Assembly (NCBI GenBank): GCA_903894755.1
Contig: CAITRH010000593.1
Coordinates: 1-46,592, forward strand
Length of the DNA: 46,592 nt
Reading direction: 5' to 3'
Source: an uncultured delta proteobacterium
GTDB lineage: Bacteria > Myxococcota_A > Polyangia > Polyangiales > Polyangiaceae
In this document: positions 14,757-25,000 of the stretch, one piece after another
Numbering within the stretch: the first letter of the stretch is position 1
Layout of the letters: each line of letters begins with the position of its first letter
Notes under the pieces: model-generated
Seen by the model: only the letters and a program-made list of their open reading frames with translations
What the model was told of the DNA's origin: nothing
Databases searched by the model: none
Translations under genes and position numbers: made by a program

Positions 14757-17468
14757 TTAAGTACGCTGCGCGGGCGCCCGGGCGATCCTCACCGCCGTAA
14801 CCTTGTATTCGGGGGTATGGGTGTTCGAGTCGCGCCCGGTGCCCGTAGCGTTGTTCACAAGGGCTGCAACGTTGTGAAAGACGCTGAAAAGTTCGCCCTT
14901 GCGAACGGTATCTGTGACTGTGGCGGTTCCCCTGAACTGGCCGTGTCGGCTCTCAATGGAGACCTGGTCGCCGTCCCGGATCCCAAGACGCGAGGCATCG
15001 CCTGGATGGATCTGCACCAGATCATCGCGTTCCAGTTCGGCATTGCGGGTGCGTCCAGTCATGGTGGCTGCATTGAAGTGAAAGAGCGTGCGTCCTGTGT
15101 TCAGGATGAACGGGAATTCCGCAGAGCTCTGTTCTCCAGAGGGGTGGAATTCGAGTCTTTGAAAAGCTGCGCGCACCCCAACTGGAAAGGAAGAGGAGTG
15201 AAGAACCTCTGTTCCCGGATGGTCGTCGGTCGGGCAAGGCCATTGCAGTCCGGCGTTTTCAATGCGGGGCCAGCTGATGCCCGCGGCCACGGGCCACACG
15301 GCGCGGACTTCGTTCCAGATGGCTTCTGCATCTTGGTAGGCGAAGTGTCGACCAGCCCCCATTTTCGAGGCCAAAAGGCATAGGATCTCCCAATCGCTCT
15401 TCGAGCTCCCACGTGGGCGGACAGCGCGACGAATCCGCTGGATGCGCCGCTCGGCATTCATGAAGGTGCCATCCTTTTCAAACGAGCTCTGGACTGGAAG
15501 GAACACGGTCCCAAAGCATTGGGCTGACGCGGTCATAAACAGGTCGCAGACGACGAGCGAGTCGAGGTTTCCCAATGCTTTGGCTGTTGCGTGGGCGTTT
15601 GGACTGGACAGGTACACGTCATAGCCGATCATGAGCATGGACTTGAGTTGTCCAGCTGCAGCGGCGTCGAGCATGGTCATCAACGTTAGGCCAGGACTGG
15701 TGGGCACGGGAGCTCCCCAAACCTGCTCGTGCAGGGTTTTGGCGGCGTTGATTTTCTGATAGCCGGTGAGGCGCGCAGGTTCACAGCCCATGTTGGCTGT
15801 GCCCTGGACGTTGTTCTGTCCCCGCAGGGGGTTTACACCGCCTCCGGGGACACCGACGTTGCCAGTGAGCATGGCAAGATTGGCCAGTGCCATGACGCCG
15901 TCGGTTCCCTGAATGTGCTCGGTGAGCCCCAGGCCGTTCAGGGCCATGGCCGGCCTTGCGGTCGCGTAAATGCGAGCAGCACGGCGAATGTCCTCTGCGG
16001 ATACACCGCAAATGTTGGCGGCATGTTCGGGTGTCCACTGGGCGAGGGACGCCTTGTACGCATTGAAATCGGTTGTGCGCGATGCGACAAACGCGTGGTC
16101 GACCAGGTCATTGTCGATAATGGACTTGGCCAGCGCACAGAGAAGCGGGACATTCGTGCCTGGCCTCAACATGAGATGCACGGTGGCAAGGCGTGCTACT
16201 TCGGTTCGGCGAGGGTCCACAACGATGAGAGGGACTCCGGCCAGAGCGCGCTGGCGGATGCGATTCCCCACAATGGGATGGTTTTCCGTAGGATTGGTTC
16301 CAACGAGAAGGATCGCGTGTGTCCGCTCGATGTCGTCAAAGCTGTTGGTTGCTGCGCCGGTCCCGAAGACAATTCCAAGTCCCGCGGCACTGGGACCATG
16401 GCAAACGCGGGCGCAGCAATCCACGTTGTTGGTACCAACGACAACACGGGCAAATTTTGCTGCGAGGTACGACTCCTCGTTGGTGGCGCGCGAGGAGCCC
16501 AACACGCCCACGGAATCCGGACCGGTGGTTTTGATGGCCTTTGTGAGCGCTTCTGCCGCAGCCGTGATGGCGTCATCCCAGGAAACCGTCACCCAGGTTC
16601 CCTTGCGCCGGACCATCGGGCTGGTGATGCGCTCCGCAGCGTCGATGAACGCAGTCCCATAGCGCCCCTTCACGCAAAGATGACCTTTGCTGACGGGCGC
16701 GTCGAGAACAGGACGCGATACGACAACCTTGTCGTCTCTCACCCCCACGTTCATTTCACAGCCTGTTCCGCAATACGGGCAGGTGGTTCGAACCCAGACG
16801 TCGGGCTCGATGGCCCGGGACGCTTTGCCAATTGCAGCAAGTGCGGCGTCTTCGAGCGCGCCGGTGGGGCAAGTATCCACACACGCTCCGCAACTGACAC
16901 AGGAGCTTTCGAGCAGTGTGCTGCCAGAATCGGGAACAACCACCGTGGCGGTACCGCGATTTTGGATCTTCCACACGAACTGTCCCTGCAAGGTCTCGCA
17001 AATGCGAACGCAGCGGTAGCAGCGGATGCAGCGACTCATGTCGACGTGAATATAGGGATGGGTTGTATCCGGCACTGTGGGTGAGTGGTCCGCGTCGAGA
17101 GCAGAACCCGCTGCAACGCCATATGCGCGGAGAACTCGGTGAAAGGGCTTGTCCGGATGCTGTTCGACGGCCTCGGGCGGATAGTTCCCGGACAGAAGCA
17201 TCAGCATGGTGCGGCGAAACCCTTCGAGAGCCGGAGTTGTGGTCCATAGACTCATGCCCGCCTGCACGGGGGTAGAGCAAGCGCAAACAGGACGTCCCAC
17301 GCCATCGATCAGAACCTCGCAGAGCCTGCAGACGGACGCGGGCTCGAGCCGTTTGTCGTGACAGAGGTTGGGAACCTCAAGACCGAGAGCCTTCAAGGTG
17401 TCGAGAATTGTTGAACCCGGGACCGCCTCAGCGCCAGTACCGTTGATCGTGATCTTGAGTGGCATCAT
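14757..17468 (-). CDS. molybdopterin formate dehydrogenase, single-chain alpha subunit
   Basis: A 903-residue molybdopterin oxidoreductase predicted to oxidise formate to CO2. An N-terminal [2Fe-2S] ferredoxin domain uses C36, C47, C50 and C64; two [4Fe-4S] clusters use C147-C157 and C190-C200; the [4Fe-4S] next to the cofactor uses C230, C233, C237 and C265. The Mo ligand is Cys356 within ARVCHGPS, with His357 beside it, so this is a cysteine, not selenocysteine, enzyme. The His-Cys3 cluster found in many NuoG/FdhA N-termini is absent: the region has HPDKPFH without cysteines. The C-terminal domain is the molybdopterin dinucleotide-binding fold. No NAD-reducing FdsB/NuoF-like partner is adjacent, so the electron acceptor is unknown. 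Confidence 0.9.
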   Translation of the reverse strand: MMPLKITINGTGAEAVPGSTILDTLKALGLEVPNLCHDKRLEPASVCRLCEVLIDGVGRPVCACSTPVQAGMSLWTTTPALEGFRRTMLMLLSGNYPPEAVEQHPDKPFHRVLRAYGVAAGSALDADHSPTVPDTTHPYIHVDMSRCIRCYRCVRICETLQGQFVWKIQNRGTATVVVPDSGSTLLESSCVSCGACVDTCPTGALEDAALAAIGKASRAIEPDVWVRTTCPYCGTGCEMNVGVRDDKVVVSRPVLDAPVSKGHLCVKGRYGTAFIDAAERITSPMVRRKGTWVTVSWDDAITAAAEALTKAIKTTGPDSVGVLGSSRATNEESYLAAKFARVVVGTNNVDCCARVCHGPSAAGLGIVFGTGAATNSFDDIERTHAILLVGTNPTENHPIVGNRIRQRALAGVPLIVVDPRRTEVARLATVHLMLRPGTNVPLLCALAKSIIDNDLVDHAFVASRTTDFNAYKASLAQWTPEHAANICGVSAEDIRRAARIYATARPAMALNGLGLTEHIQGTDGVMALANLAMLTGNVGVPGGGVNPLRGQNNVQGTANMGCEPARLTGYQKINAAKTLHEQVWGAPVPTSPGLTLMTMLDAAAAGQLKSMLMIGYDVYLSSPNAHATAKALGNLDSLVVCDLFMTASAQCFGTVFLPVQSSFEKDGTFMNAERRIQRIRRAVRPRGSSKSDWEILCLLASKMGAGRHFAYQDAEAIWNEVRAVWPVAAGISWPRIENAGLQWPCPTDDHPGTEVLHSSSFPVGVRAAFQRLEFHPSGEQSSAEFPFILNTGRTLFHFNAATMTGRTRNAELERDDLVQIHPGDASRLGIRDGDQVSIESRHGQFRGTATVTDTVRKGELFSVFHNVAALVNNATGTGRDSNTHTPEYKVTAVRIARAPAQRT

Positions 17469-18682
17469 GGGAGCTCAGTAGCAATGGATCGTGGTTGCCG
17501 ATGAACTGATTTCATCGCTGGCAGGCACCGCAGGCCAAAACGGAGGTTGGCGGAAACGGCGGGCGTCGCATTTAAAGGAGGTGGCCCACGGAACCTCCTC
17601 GGCGCCTCGCATCGGCCCAAGTTTCCGTGACGATACCTCCTCGGAGGCGTCATGAAACGTCATCTCGGGTGACGGTGGCTGCCGTTCACGTCGTCGCCGC
17701 GATAAAACCCACCACGGAATGCGCAAGGCGCGCATGACCCAAGGCTTCCGCGTGGAAGAATTCCTGTTTGCACCGCCACCGCCGCTCACCGACGTGAAGT
17801 GGGTTGCCGATGGGGCGTGCCACAGGGTCGCTACCGTCACGACATTTCTAGCAACCATGAGGCATGTCCCGTTCCCCGTCACGGGATCGGTCGGCGCGCT
17901 CGGGTCGCCGGGCTCACCGTCACAAAAGTTGTCGAGCCGATCGGCCCACGCGAGCTTTCCGCAACGAAATTTCTCGCGGCCGGCGAGCGCCACAAAGTTT
18001 CCGTATGCCAAAAGCTGGCGGCGCTGGGGCGGAGGCATCCACCTGACCGGTGTCGGCGAAGAGATCTGGTTTAGCGCCGGACAGTCCATCCGAGTGGTAG
18101 ATCTGTGGAGCGCTCAACCCGTGCAAGGACACGCAGGGAAAGGGGGACATGAGGCCGTCAGGAGAGGTCTGCGGCGAAGACCTCGTCGATGGAATTAGCC
18201 GTCACTGCCAACGACTTCCTAACCATCGCCAGCTCGAGAGCAGATACCGACAAACTGAGCGACCCCGACCAACGATTTACAGTGCTCGCGACGCCTTTCG
18301 GCGCGGCTCTTGCCAGCCTGCCATGTGCACACGCCCGCATGGACGTCCCCCGGACGTCCGATGGACGTCTCAACGCTGCGAGCGCGTTGGCAAACCTCTA
18401 CAAAACCCCATCGCTACCGAAGCCTCGGGCTCCCAGTGACGTCTGGCCGCCACGGGTCCGGCTCTTGCTCCATGGTGCGCAAGACCATGGAAACAGAGTT
18501 TCGCCCCTCCCTCTCTCCCCACCGCGCGGTGTTCGCTCCTAACTCCTCCTGGCGCAGGCGTTGGGCAAGATCGAGACGATATCAGTCTCGCTGGCGGCAG
18601 TGACCAATTGAACGGCGCCGCGCACCATTGGCGCCACAACAACGTCACCCACAGGTCACCCATCCAGTGCTAACGCGCGGAC
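17469..18682. other. 1.2-kb stretch without a credible gene
   Basis: This lies between the divergent formate dehydrogenase and efflux-operon starts. Open frames of 100-200 codons occur on both strands (for example minus 17475-18089 and plus 17719-18198 and 18189-18542), but they overlap each other, are rich in P, R and S and match no family. It could be a decayed gene plus two promoter regions. A triple GGACGTC motif sits at 18341-18370. Confidence 0.45.
18341..18370. promoter_or_regulatory. three GGACGTC motifs at 11-bp spacing, possible operator
   Basis: GGACGTC begins at 18341, 18352 and 18363, exactly one DNA turn apart; the first two copies are the full palindrome GGACGTCC. The array is about 310 bases upstream of the RND efflux operon. 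Helically phased direct repeats suggest cooperative binding of a regulator, but no regulator gene or promoter could be tied to it. Confidence 0.3.
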
Positions 18683-20089
18683 ATGAGGAACCGGTCCCCT
18701 TTTCTCCCGCCGCGTCTACGGTCAACTTCCAGGGTGGCGAAGAAACTCCTCGTTTTTGCAGCGCTTTCAGCCGGATTGACCCTAGCCCCCCCAACCTCGC
18801 AAGCCCAGGGACTCGCCACTCCCAACACGCATCCCGCCTCGTCGCGACCGCGCTTGACCCTCGAAGACGCCCTTCGCGTCTTCCGCGCCCGTAGCTTCGA
18901 CCTGGTCATCGCCCAAGCCGCCGTCGCGAGCGCCGAAGGCGATCTGCTCGTGGCCAGCATGATCCCCAATCCCGCAGTCATCGTCAGCCTGTCCCACATC
19001 TGGAACTACCGCGCCGACGGCAAAGCACCGGTCCTCGGTCCTTGCATCACCTGCGCTACCAATGGCCCTACCCTGCAGATCTCCGACCAGACCGCCCTCG
19101 AAAACCTGCTCACAGGCAAGACCGCCCTCCGACGCAAGGTGGCCCTGGCTGCACTGTCAGCTGCCAAAATGCAGCGCGACAACGCCCAGCGCGCCCTCGA
19201 ATTCCAACTCAAGACCCAATACTTGCAGGTCCTTTTTGCCGAAACCTCGCTCTCCTTTGCTCGTGAAACCCTCGACTTCTCCAGCCGTATGCTCGAACTG
19301 GGACGCCTCCGGCACCCCTCCATGATCAACGACGGCCAGCTCGCCCGCATCGAAGCCGACAAGCTCACCGCTGACCGCGCAGTCATCGCCGCCCAAGGCA
19401 TGCTGGAGGGGGAACAAGCTGCACTGGCCTTCTTGCTCGGCGACACCCAACCCGCGTTCCCCTACGACCTCGATCCAACCACCCTCCGCTTTCGCATTCC
19501 TTCCAAGCTTGCCTCCGCTGCGCCCACTGAGCTGCTCCGCACTGCCCTCGAGCGCCGCCCCGACCTGCGCGCCTACCGTTTCCAGGTCACCCAGGCCGAC
19601 GCCCAACTCGCTTCCGCTCGACGTGAGCTACTGCCCGATGTCGCCTTGACCCTTCAGTACTGGGAAATAGGAGCAGCGCAAAACACAGTCCAGCCTCCCA
19701 TGCTTATCTTTGGCCTCCAGACAACCCTTCCCATCTTCTACCAGATGGATGGCGAGATTCGACGCGCCGAAGCCTCCATCACCAGCTCCTCGGCCAACGT
19801 CAGCAGGGCCATCACCCAGGTCGTGCTCGACGTAAAGCTCGCTTTCGCCAACTGGAATGCCGCCCGCCGCACCGTCGAGGTCATGGAAGGCTCTCTTCTC
19901 GCCAGCTCGCGGCGCGGTCGGGACGTGACCGAGATCCAGTTTCGCGAAGGGTCAGCTCCACTCATCGACCTTCTGGATGCGGAGCGCCAATTCGTACAGA
20001 CCAACCACCTTTATATCCAAGACCTGCAGACCTATTGGAGAGCAGTCTTCGCTCTCGAACAGGCTGTAGGCATCGATCTGAGGAACTGA
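18683..20089 (+). CDS. TolC family outer membrane efflux protein
   Basis: A 468-residue outer-membrane channel of the CzcC/CusC type. A signal peptide ends near PPTSQAQG, followed by two OEP repeats with long helical hairpins (LTLEDALRVFRARSFDLVIAQ in the first, DAQLASARRELLPDVALTL starting the second). It forms the outer-membrane duct for the RND pump. The ATG at 18683 is listed; a GTG at 18734 gives a more ordinary signal peptide (MAKKLLVFAALSAG) and may be the true start. First gene of a four-gene operon; the next start is 2 bases after its stop. Confidence 0.9.
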   Translation: MRNRSPFLPPRLRSTSRVAKKLLVFAALSAGLTLAPPTSQAQGLATPNTHPASSRPRLTLEDALRVFRARSFDLVIAQAAVASAEGDLLVASMIPNPAVIVSLSHIWNYRADGKAPVLGPCITCATNGPTLQISDQTALENLLTGKTALRRKVALAALSAAKMQRDNAQRALEFQLKTQYLQVLFAETSLSFARETLDFSSRMLELGRLRHPSMINDGQLARIEADKLTADRAVIAAQGMLEGEQAALAFLLGDTQPAFPYDLDPTTLRFRIPSKLASAAPTELLRTALERRPDLRAYRFQVTQADAQLASARRELLPDVALTLQYWEIGAAQNTVQPPMLIFGLQTTLPIFYQMDGEIRRAEASITSSSANVSRAITQVVLDVKLAFANWNAARRTVEVMEGSLLASSRRGRDVTEIQFREGSAPLIDLLDAERQFVQTNHLYIQDLQTYWRAVFALEQAVGIDLRN

Positions 20090-20091
20090 CC

Positions 20092-20904
20092 ATGCGCACT
20101 CTGGTCTCCATCGTACTCTTTACCCTGCTGTTCCTCGGGTCTCGAACGGCCTTGGCAGAAGACGCGGGGCAGGACGCGGCCGATGCGTCCGTCGACGCCC
20201 ACCCCGTTGGCCTACAACCCACAGTTTTCGACAGCAACGTCGGCTGCCATGCGGCTCCTGGATTGCCTTCGTTTCCAGTGCCGCTTGTTTTGCTAGCCCT
20301 CGCGTGCGCAGGCCTTCGCCGACGTCGCCTGGCGCTACTTGCACTTCTACAGCTTTGGCCAAGCCCCGCGGCAGCGGAGGACTACGACGAGCCCGTGATC
20401 TCCCGTCCTGCTCCTGCCCGCCGTCGCATGGCCTTCGAGCTGACCCCCCTATCGTTGGTATTGCGTCACTTTGGTGCCACCGTGGAGCTCATGGCAGGGT
20501 CCCACCACGCCATAAACCTTGGGGCGTATTGGACCACATGGCGCACTGGGGACGACTCTTATCACAACACCTTCGAGGGGGCAGGCGGGGAGCTGGGCTA
20601 CCGTTACTACTGGGGTCCGGACGGGCCACGTGGAGTGTTCTGTGGAGCTTCCGTGCTTGCCGGCACCTTTGTGGGGATCCCTGAGGTCGGACAGCATGTG
20701 CCGTTCCAGATGTACGGCGGCGCAGTGGACTTCGGCTACCAGACGCTGGTGCTCGATCGATGGCTCATTGGTCTCGGGTTGGGACTCCAGTACAGTCATC
20801 CAACGGAAAGAATCCCTCAGCAGGAGCTTCCCATCTCCGTGATCGCGAATCCCGGCCTACGTCCCCGCCTTCTGCTCGCACTGGGGGTCGCATGGGACCT
20901 CTAG
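20092..20904 (+). CDS. fusion-like envelope protein: MYXO-CTERM-like segment followed by outer-membrane barrel domain
   Basis: A 270-residue protein inside the efflux operon. Residues 1-22 are a signal peptide (ending RTALAED). A short Asp/Ala-rich stretch then leads to GC (C52), a hydrophobic run and the arginine cluster RRRR at 76-79. This order, GC then hydrophobic helix then Arg cluster, resembles a MYXO-CTERM sorting tail, which normally ends a protein. Here it runs directly into a second hydrophobic, signal-like stretch (80-96, ending SPAAAED) and a domain of about 155 residues with alternating strands (YWTTWRTG, GELGYRYYWG, VDFGYQTLVL), likely an outer-membrane beta-barrel. Two ancestral genes may have fused. 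Its last 13 bases overlap the next gene. Confidence 0.65.
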   Translation: MRTLVSIVLFTLLFLGSRTALAEDAGQDAADASVDAHPVGLQPTVFDSNVGCHAAPGLPSFPVPLVLLALACAGLRRRRLALLALLQLWPSPAAAEDYDEPVISRPAPARRRMAFELTPLSLVLRHFGATVELMAGSHHAINLGAYWTTWRTGDDSYHNTFEGAGGELGYRYYWGPDGPRGVFCGASVLAGTFVGIPEVGQHVPFQMYGGAVDFGYQTLVLDRWLIGLGLGLQYSHPTERIPQQELPISVIANPGLRPRLLLALGVAWDL

Positions 20905-22043
20905 CCGCTGCGGCGCTGAGGAAAACTCGGCTCCTGGTGTTGTCTCTTGCTGTGGTTGCATCGTGCCACAAGTCCCAGTCGGCGCCTCCCGCACGGGAAA
21001 CGAAGGTGGGTGAGGTCTGGATCGAGCCGGCGCAAATGGTACGTTCCGGCATCGAGCTTCAGGCGGTCGACGAGGCTCCCATGGAAGACACCTTGCTTAC
21101 CAGTGGAAAGATCGCGTTCGACGACGCTCGGGTGTCCCATGTGTTTTCTCCGGTATCGGGACGGGTCTCGAAGATCACGGCGGTCCTTGGCGAGAACGTC
21201 AAGAAGGGACAGGCCCTTGCAGTTATCGAGTCTCCGGAAATCGGCAGTGCGTCGTCTGATGTTGGCAAGGCCCAAGCCGATCTGATCGCATCCGAGCATG
21301 CGTTTGCCAGGCAGGAGCGTCTCTTTCGGCAAGGGGCGACGTCACAAACGGAGTACGAGATTGCACAAGACAACTACATGAAGGCCCGAGCTGAGCTCGA
21401 ACGTGCGAAGCAAAGGGCACGTCTCATGGGAACCGGCACGGAGGTGACCCAGAGCTTCGTATTGCGGTCGGAGATTGCGGGTGAAGTGGTGATGAGGGCC
21501 ATCTCACCTGGGATGGAGGTGCAGAGTCAGTACTCGGTAGGCTCGGCCCTCGAGCTCTTTACCATTGGCACCATCGACAAGGTATGGGTGCTCGCGGACG
21601 TCTACGAGATCGACGCACTGCGCGTGAAGACCAAGGCCACCACGAGGGTGCGGGTCATTGCTCTTGCCGACGAGGTCTTTGAGGGGACTTTAGACTACGT
21701 AGGCTCGATGCTCGATCCGACCTCACGAACTCTGAAAGTGCGCTGCGTACTGGACAATCCGAAGCGCCTGCTGAAGCCGGAGATGTACGCCACCATGGCG
21801 ATCTCAGTTGCACCCCATCGAAGCCTAGCGGTCCCACGGGATGCCATCTTGCGCCTTGGCGACCAGACCGTGGTGTTTCTCGACCGGGGAACGTTGCCTG
21901 ACGGGCGACAGCGGCTAGTTCGGTACCCAGTGAGCATCAAGGAGCGGTCGCCCACCGGGCTTGTAGAGATCACGCGTGGGCTTTCCAAGGGGGATCGCAT
22001 TGCAGTGAGCGGCGTACAAATTCTGTCGAGTCTATTGCCATGA
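20892..22043 (+). CDS. RND efflux periplasmic adaptor (CusB/CzcB-like membrane fusion protein)
   Basis: A 383-residue lipoprotein adaptor that links the inner-membrane pump to the TolC channel. The signal peptide ends in the lipobox VVASC with lipidation expected at C25. The lipoyl/barrel-sandwich half-motif FSPVSGRVSKITAVLGENVKKG, an alpha-helical hairpin (about 125-190) and beta-barrel/MPD regions follow in the usual order. The start overlaps the preceding gene by 13 bases, and its stop overlaps the RND pump start by four bases (ATGA), indicating tight translational coupling. Confidence 0.9.
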   Translation: MGPLAAAALRKTRLLVLSLAVVASCHKSQSAPPARETKVGEVWIEPAQMVRSGIELQAVDEAPMEDTLLTSGKIAFDDARVSHVFSPVSGRVSKITAVLGENVKKGQALAVIESPEIGSASSDVGKAQADLIASEHAFARQERLFRQGATSQTEYEIAQDNYMKARAELERAKQRARLMGTGTEVTQSFVLRSEIAGEVVMRAISPGMEVQSQYSVGSALELFTIGTIDKVWVLADVYEIDALRVKTKATTRVRVIALADEVFEGTLDYVGSMLDPTSRTLKVRCVLDNPKRLLKPEMYATMAISVAPHRSLAVPRDAILRLGDQTVVFLDRGTLPDGRQRLVRYPVSIKERSPTGLVEITRGLSKGDRIAVSGVQILSSLLP

Positions 22044-25000
22044 TCGAACGCATCGTTGCCCAGGTATTGCGTTTCCCCGCCATTGTCCTAGGGATCACCA
22101 TGTTGGTGCTAGGGTTTGGCATCTACTCGTACTCGGTACTCAACATCGAAGCGTACCCAAACCCTGTTCCGCCCCTTGTGGAGGTGATTGCGCAGCCTTC
22201 CGGCTACAACGCAGAGGAGGTAGAGCGTTTCATCACGGTGCCGCTGGAGGTGGCACTTGGAGGAATGCCAGGGCTGGAACATATGCGGTCCCAGTCCTTG
22301 TTCGAGCTTTCCGACACCAAGTGTTACTTCAGTTGGGGCACGAAGTATGTGGACGCTCGCCGGGAGGTGCTGGCCAGGCTTCAAATGGTCAACCTTCCCA
22401 ACAACATCACACCCAAGCTTTCCCCCTGGAATGCGGTTGGCGAGGTGGTTCGGTACACCTTGGAGGGAGAGGGGTACTCCTCGATGGACCTCAGCGCCGC
22501 ACAAGACTTCATCTTGGAGCGTCAGTTTCGGCGGGTTCCTGGAGTAGCGGATGTGAGCCGCTTTGGGGGCGACACCAAAGAGTTTCATGTGGAGGTCGAC
22601 CCGTTTCGAATGATGGGGCACAAGATATCGCTGTCACAGCTCACGGGGGCGTTGCAGAACGCCAACCAGAACGTGGGAGGGCAGCGCGTGACGCTGGGGA
22701 CCGAGTCCTACGATGTCCGTGGGGTAGGACTGATTCGAGACATCCAAGACATCGAGGACGTTGTGGTGAGCGAGCGGGCGGGCACTCCGGTGCGTGTGTG
22801 CGACATTGCCAATGTCAACATTGGACCCGCACCGCGGCTTGGCATGATCGGACAGAACGAGCGTCCCGACGTGGTCCAGGGCATTGTGCTGATGCGCTAC
22901 GGTGCCGAGACCATGCCGACGATGAAGGCATTGAAGAAGAGGATGCAGTACATCGAAGAGAACCATCTGCTGCCGCCAGGGATGTACATCAAGCCCTACT
23001 ATGAGCGTGGGGAATTGGTTTACGTCACGACGCACACGGTGATGGAGAATCTGCTCCTGGGCATGGGGCTGGTCGTGCTGGTGCTTCTAGTGTTTCTTGG
23101 CAACGTACGGGCAGCTTTGGTGACCGCGTTCAACATCCCGCTTGCATTGCTGGTAGCGTTTTGCGGTCTAGTGGTCACGGGGACATCGGCGAACCTGATC
23201 TCCCTTGGTGCAGTGGACTTTGGCATTGTGGTCGATTCCAGTGTCATCATGATGGAGAACCTATTTCGGCATCTCGGTCACGGCAAGGGGACCGTTGTGG
23301 AGCGGGTATTGGCAGGGGCGCGCGAGGTCGTGACCCCGATGATGTTCTCGACAGCGATCATTTGCGTTGCCTTTTTGCCTCTCTTCACGATGACAGGGGT
23401 TTCCGGAGTCATCTTTGCTCCGATGGCCCGCACCTACGCGTTTGCGATCGGTGGGGCGATAGTGTTGTCGATCACGCTGACTCCTGTGTTGGCGTCGAAG
23501 GTGCTCAAGGCGGGCATGGAGGAGAAGGAGGGGATCATCATACGTGGGTTGCACCGTGTGTACGACCCGCTGTTCGACCTTGCGTTACGTTTTCCAAAGC
23601 TCGCGGTGTTCTTTTGTGCGATCCCGGTGCTTGCATCGGTGGGGCTGTTTCCTCTAGTGGGACGGGAGTTCATGCCGAAGCTCGAGGAGGGGAACTTGTG
23701 GATCCGAGCAACGTTGCCGATGTCGATATCGCGCGAGGAGGGGTCACGTTATGCAAACCGGATGAGGGCGATTGTGCGCGGCTGTCCACGCGATGTCAAC
23801 GCGCCCTGCACCGATGAAAACCGCAGGCACAAAGAGCTGCTCACTGTGACCTCGCAGATTGGACGTCCCGACGACGGCACGGACGTGACCTTGTTTTCGA
23901 ACATCGAGATCTTCGCCCCACTGGTACCACTGGACAAGCTTCCTCGCGGCGTCACCAAGGAGAAGATCATCGAGACCCTTCAAGGGGAGCTGAAGGCGGA
24001 GTTTCCAGGGACCACCTTTGGGTTCTCGCAGATCATAGGTGACAACGTTGAGGAGTCGATCTCGGGTGTCAAAGGGGAGAACTCAGTCAAGATCATAGGC
24101 CCCAGCGTAGAGACCAACGAGGAGCTTGCAGGGCAGGTCATCGAGGTACTCAGGGATATCCGTGGAGTTCAGGACCTTGGAATGTTTCACTCGCTGGGGC
24201 AACCAGCCATTCGGATCACGCCGGACCGCAGGGTCTGCGCGAGGTATGGGCTGAATACGGGCGATGTAGAGGCGGTCATTGCGGCAGCCATTGCGGGAGC
24301 TGCACAGACACAAGTCTACGAGGGGGACAAGTTCTTCAATCTGACGGTCCGATGGCTTCCTCAGTACCGTCAGTCCGTCGAGGCGATGCGGGCCATTCCA
24401 GTGAACACTCCCGAGGGGGCGGCAGTTCCCCTGGGGCAGATAGCGGCCATCGAGTCGGTCACTGGGGCAGCGACCATTTACCGCGAGGACGCTGAGCGGT
24501 ATGTGCCCGTGAAGTTTTCTGTGCGCGGCAGGGATCTAGCGAGCACTGTAGAAGAGGCAAGGGCGCGGGTGGCGAAGGCGATCAAGCTTCCATATGGCAC
24601 TCATGTCGAGTGGTCGGGGGAGATGAACGAGCTGCAGGAGGCGACGGAGCGTCTGCTTGTGGTGATTCCGTTGTCTCTGGTGCTGATTGCGTTTTTGACC
24701 TACGGTGCGGTGCACAACTGGCTCGACACGCTGCTTGTGCTCATTGACATCCCAGTGGCGTGTACGGGCGGGTTGCTTGCGCTACTGGTGACGGGGACCA
24801 ACTTGTCGGTGTCCGCCATCATGGGGTTCGTGAGCATCTTTGGCATAGCGGTGCAGGATGCGCTGCTGATGGTGACGTATTTCCAGCGGTTGCATGTGGA
24901 CCAGGGGATTTCGGCGGAGCAGGCGTGGCGGGAGGCGTCGGAGAAGCGGTTTCGTCCCGTGCTTATGACGACGCTGGTGGCAACGTTGGGGCTGCTTCCT

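Noticed and set aside
16380-16420. Selenocysteine active site in the formate dehydrogenase
   Set aside because: The active-site codon for residue 356 is a cysteine codon, not TGA, and there is no in-frame stop.
15729-17084. 451-codon open frame on the plus strand
   Set aside because: Antisense shadow of the formate dehydrogenase, whose cysteine clusters are unmistakable on the minus strand.
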